Of a DNA stretch of 64,000 nucleotides, positions 61,140 to 64,000 are shown one piece after another (the first letter of the stretch is position 1; the number at the start of each line of letters is the position of its first letter). This DNA comes from Colias croceus. Its lineage: Eukaryota; Arthropoda; Insecta; Lepidoptera; Pieridae. The position numbers and the translations under genes were made by a program. The stretch is from assembly GCF_905220415.1 (NCBI RefSeq), contig NC_059545.1, forward strand, positions 692,001 through 756,000, written 5' to 3'. A model generated the notes under the pieces. The model ran no database searches. It saw only the letters and a list, made by a program, of their open reading frames with translations, and had not been told where the DNA came from.

Positions 61140-61872
61140 TGGTAATAGCTGTCTCAAAAACCTTGAAAATGACACCCATGCCGAAAAGATGTAAAGTTTC
61201 GTCGACACCATCTTGGATTTTAGTTTTGACCTCATATTGGTTAATAGATACCCCAAAAACCATGAAAATGACACCCATGACGAAAATATGTAAAATTTTC
61301 GTCGGCGCCATCTTGGATTTTAGTTTTGACCTCATATTCGTTAATAGCTACCCCAATAACCATGAAAATGACACCCGTGACGAAATGATGTAAAATTTTC
61401 GTCGGCGCCATCTTCGATTTTAGTTTTGACCTCATATTGGTTAATAGCTACCCCAAAAACCATGAAAATGACACCCATTTCGAAAAGATGTAAAATTTTC
61501 GTCGGCGCCATCTTGGATTTTAGTTTTGACCTCATATTCGTTAATAGCTACCCCAATAACCATGAAAATGACACCCATGAAGAAAATATATAAAATTTTT
61601 GTCGGCGCCATCTTGGATTTTAGTTTTGACCTCATATTGGTTAATAGCTACCCCAAAAACCATGAAAATGACACCCGTGACGAAATGATGTCAAATTGTC
61701 GTCGGCGCCATTTTGGATTTTAGATTTGACCTCATATTGATTAATACTTATTTAATAGCTACTCCAACTCCTTGAAAATGACACCCATGACGAAAAGATT
61801 TCAAATTTTCGTCGGTGCCATCTTGGATTTTAGTTTTGACCTCATATTGGTTAATAGCTACCCCAAAAACCA
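61140..61872 (-). repeat. 100-bp tandem array, right arm of an inverted pair
   Basis: About seven units in the opposite orientation to 59992-60716. Two variants alternate here too: ATTGGTTAATAG with CCCCAAAAACC, and ATTCGTTAATAG with CCCCAATAACC. The last unit contains an extra TAATACTTATT insertion near 61741-61752. Confidence 0.93.
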
Positions 61873-62974
61873 CCCACATTTGCAAATGTGTTTGCTACTT
61901 AGGAAAAGTTCATATTTAAAGATATAGGTAATGTGAATGTGTGGTAACGAATTTAATTTATTTCATTCCGACTGTTTCTCGGAATAACATACATTTACTA
62001 AGAATTGCTTACAATGCCGGGTTTAATATATTGCCGGTAACATATAATATTATGTATGATAATAATTCTTAAAAAAGTATTTTATACATTTCTTAAAAAG
62101 CTTCGATATTGTATACAATAATACAATTCATATTCAAATTGTTGTAAAATAGTCACACTTTTTTAAGTTGGTTGAATACACTAAAATACTTATAAGGATC
62201 GTACCTACTAATAATAGTAACAAAATGAATTTTTAAAGTTCCCAGTAATCTTCTGGAATCAATTTCAATAAAAATATAAAAAAAAAATAATATCAAGTAT
62301 GAAGATGGTCTATAAAATGGAATGCGCTATGTTTACGTGAGCGCGATGTTCCCGCGAACCACGTGGCGACGTTAGATACCTAAATTTGAGTAACGCAGAT
62401 TTGTGACAGCGTCCTTAAGACGAGAAATAAACAGGTTGCTTATTTATACCCTTTATATTGTTAAAAGTAAAATCACATCTAATTGATTGGATCGCTATTA
62501 TTGACAAAATTTCTTTAAAACAACACTTTTGATAGTGTCCAAAGCTCTTTATAAAAAATATTTATTTTTTCGTTTGTTTGTCTGAATCTCGAAATTTACT
62601 AATCGTAAAAACTCTTTCACCAAGCGAAACGCTACATCTTGTACTAGCTGTTTTCAATTACATTTTCCCAAAATTACCCAACGCATTATTAAGGTACTGA
62701 CTTGACCCTGATACTGTGGTCAATGTTCATTTGCCAATAGGATGTCACGGGCTGGTCTAGTAACGTCCTGCGACATTGTGTGTCGTAAACCCATTGTTTT
62801 CCGTCCCACTTGATACAAATTGTTTTGTGTAATGTAGCTCATGATTGAGTTAGTTCCTTATCCTTTATACTTTTGTATAGTTGGAAAATTCAGATCGGTT
62901 TTTGTATTGGGTGGAAGTCATTATAGAAAAAATCTTTACTCTATACTTTCGTTCTAATATTATATTATACTAGA
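61873..62974. other. Intronic AT-rich DNA, nothing recognised
   Basis: A CG-richer strip lies at 62330-62380 (GAGCGCGATGTTCCCGCGAA). No exon was recognised. Confidence 0.45.
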
Positions 62975-63173
62975 CTAGATTTCCGCCTGCGGCTTCACCC
63001 GCGTTTTCAAAGGAAAACCCGCATAGTTCTTATTCCCGTGGGATTTCCGGGATAAAACTATGTGTATTTCTATGTGTGCTAAATTTCATTGTAATCGGTT
63101 CAGCGGTTTATGCGTGAAAACCATACATACATACATAATTACAAACCTTTCCTCTTTATAATATTAGTATAGA
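62975..63173 (-). mobile_element. Short Helitron (type A)
   Basis: Minus-strand TCTATACTAATATTATAAAG at 63173 to the GC-rich hairpin and CTAG at 62975, flanked by A and T. A nearly full-length type A copy. Confidence 0.9.
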
Positions 63174-63269
63174 TAGAAAATATGTTTGTATTGCTTTCAC
63201 GTTACAGCCAAGTGGTTTTATGATATAAATTTTGTTTCTGGACATAGTTAAGAAGCTAGAGAGTGATAT

Positions 63270-63356
63270 AGCTCTATCCTACCGCAGTGAAATATCTCAA
63301 ACCCATCACCCATGGGAATTTTCTTTGACACGGACGAAGTCAGAGCAGAAAGCTAG
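63270..63356 (+). mobile_element. 3' fragment of another Helitron family
   Basis: Ends GACACGGACGAAGTCAGAGC then AGAAAGCTAG at 63353-63356. The hairpin is weak (CGGACGAAGTC) and the 5' limit unclear. Confidence 0.5.
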
Positions 63357-63395
63357 TAGTAAAATTATTAACTTCCCTTATTAATTCATCAAATA

Positions 63396-63576
63396 CTAGC
63401 TTACCACCCGCGGCTTCGCCCGCTTTCTCTAAAACGATTTGAGATTTAAACTATCCTATCTCTCAAGTTGGATCGAACTGCACATGGTGTGCGAATTTTA
63501 TTATAATCGGTTAAATGGTTTAGGAGTCCATTGAGGACAAACATTGTGACACGAGATTTATATACATATATTAAGA
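63396..63576 (-). mobile_element. Short Helitron with TCTTAATATATG start
   Basis: Minus-strand TCTTAATATATGTATATAAA at 63576 to GCGGGCGAAGCCGCGGGT, GGTAAG and CTAG at 63396, flanked by A and T. The end is type C-like but the body (CCGATTATAATAAAATTCGC) and start differ. Confidence 0.82.
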
Positions 63577-64000
63577 TTAAAGATTTCATTCCATAAACAC
63601 TTGTTATATCATTAAAAGAATATGAAACGAAAATAGCAAAAGATGTCCGTATATTGCGATGATGTAATATATAAACATTACGACGAGAAATCCATTCAGT
63701 ACGGTCAACAAAAAAATATAACGGAAACATTGCGTGTTATATTTATCGACGTATATCTCCCGGACACAGGGTAACAAACGATTATTTCTCCTACTTAAGG
63801 AATTTTCATACTAATAGGGTGCAGATTTGCCTGTCTGAACAATGAATGATGACAGGATGAATCCATTCTGAATCGGAATCGGAACGATTAACGCAATTAT
63901 TCGATCGGATATCGAATCGATTTTATTGCAAATCTAATAAAAAATTGGTTTACGGTTTGATATATTTAAATTATATTTATCAGATTACGTATTTAAATGT
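63577..64000. other. Intronic DNA to the right edge
   Basis: A non-repetitive, TCGAT-rich strip at 63870-63930 (CGATCGGATATCGAATCGAT) resembles those at 25 and 27 kb. No exon was recognised. Confidence 0.35.

Noticed and set aside
50209..64000. Search for the exon with the receptor's first zinc finger
   Set aside because: No minus-strand stretch encodes a CKVCGEPAAGFHFG-type sequence followed by a GT donor; the exon must lie beyond the window.

Overview
The window looks like nuclear DNA of a moth or butterfly (Lepidoptera). It is AT-rich, with two small islands of conserved coding sequence in a long non-coding expanse packed with short mobile elements. The commonest are short non-autonomous Helitrons that begin TCTATACTAATATTATAAA and end in a GC-rich hairpin followed by CTAG, a type I know from lepidopteran genomes. 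The order is inferred from these repeats and from the two proteins; nothing shows the species.

Only two real protein-coding genes are supported, and both are partial. At the left edge (87-243, + strand) is the last coding exon of the spindle-checkpoint WD40 protein BUB3. At 49186-50208 (- strand) is the last coding exon of a knirps-family orphan nuclear receptor, with its 3' UTR and poly(A) signal at about 48445-49185. It encodes the second zinc finger, the kni box, a proline-rich tail and two CtBP-type motifs. The two genes converge tail to tail across a gene desert of about 48 kb. From 50209 to the right edge lies the receptor's intron (at least 13.8 kb); the exon for the first zinc finger is not in the window.

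Region by region: 0.2-0.9 kb, BUB3 tail and a fold-back repeat split by a Helitron. 3.0-5.1 kb, a three-level nest: a hAT-like element with 8-bp target duplications, holding a Helitron, which holds an element inserted between AAA and TTT with no duplication (Spy-type behaviour). 5-19 kb, AT-rich sequence with hairpins, Helitrons and a poly(A)-tailed retroposon with an 11-bp duplication. 19.1-24.9 kb, two head-to-tail copies of a ~2.8-3.0 kb Helitron-like element made almost wholly of three internal tandem-repeat families. 25-48 kb, AT-rich DNA with scattered Helitrons, a tRNA-type SINE and MITEs. 48.4-50.2 kb, the receptor exon. 50.2-64 kb, its intron, with more Helitrons, a minisatellite and a large inverted pair of 100-bp repeat arrays (59.99-61.87 kb).

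The most interesting biology is in the mobile DNA: the repeated, covarying terminator hairpin inside the tandem Helitron pair, the Spy-like insertion with an empty-site control elsewhere in the window, and the dimeric inverted 100-bp array. The desert and intron around the knirps-family gene also hold non-repetitive patches rich in ATCGAT and TAAT words that could be enhancers, but sequence inspection alone cannot show this.
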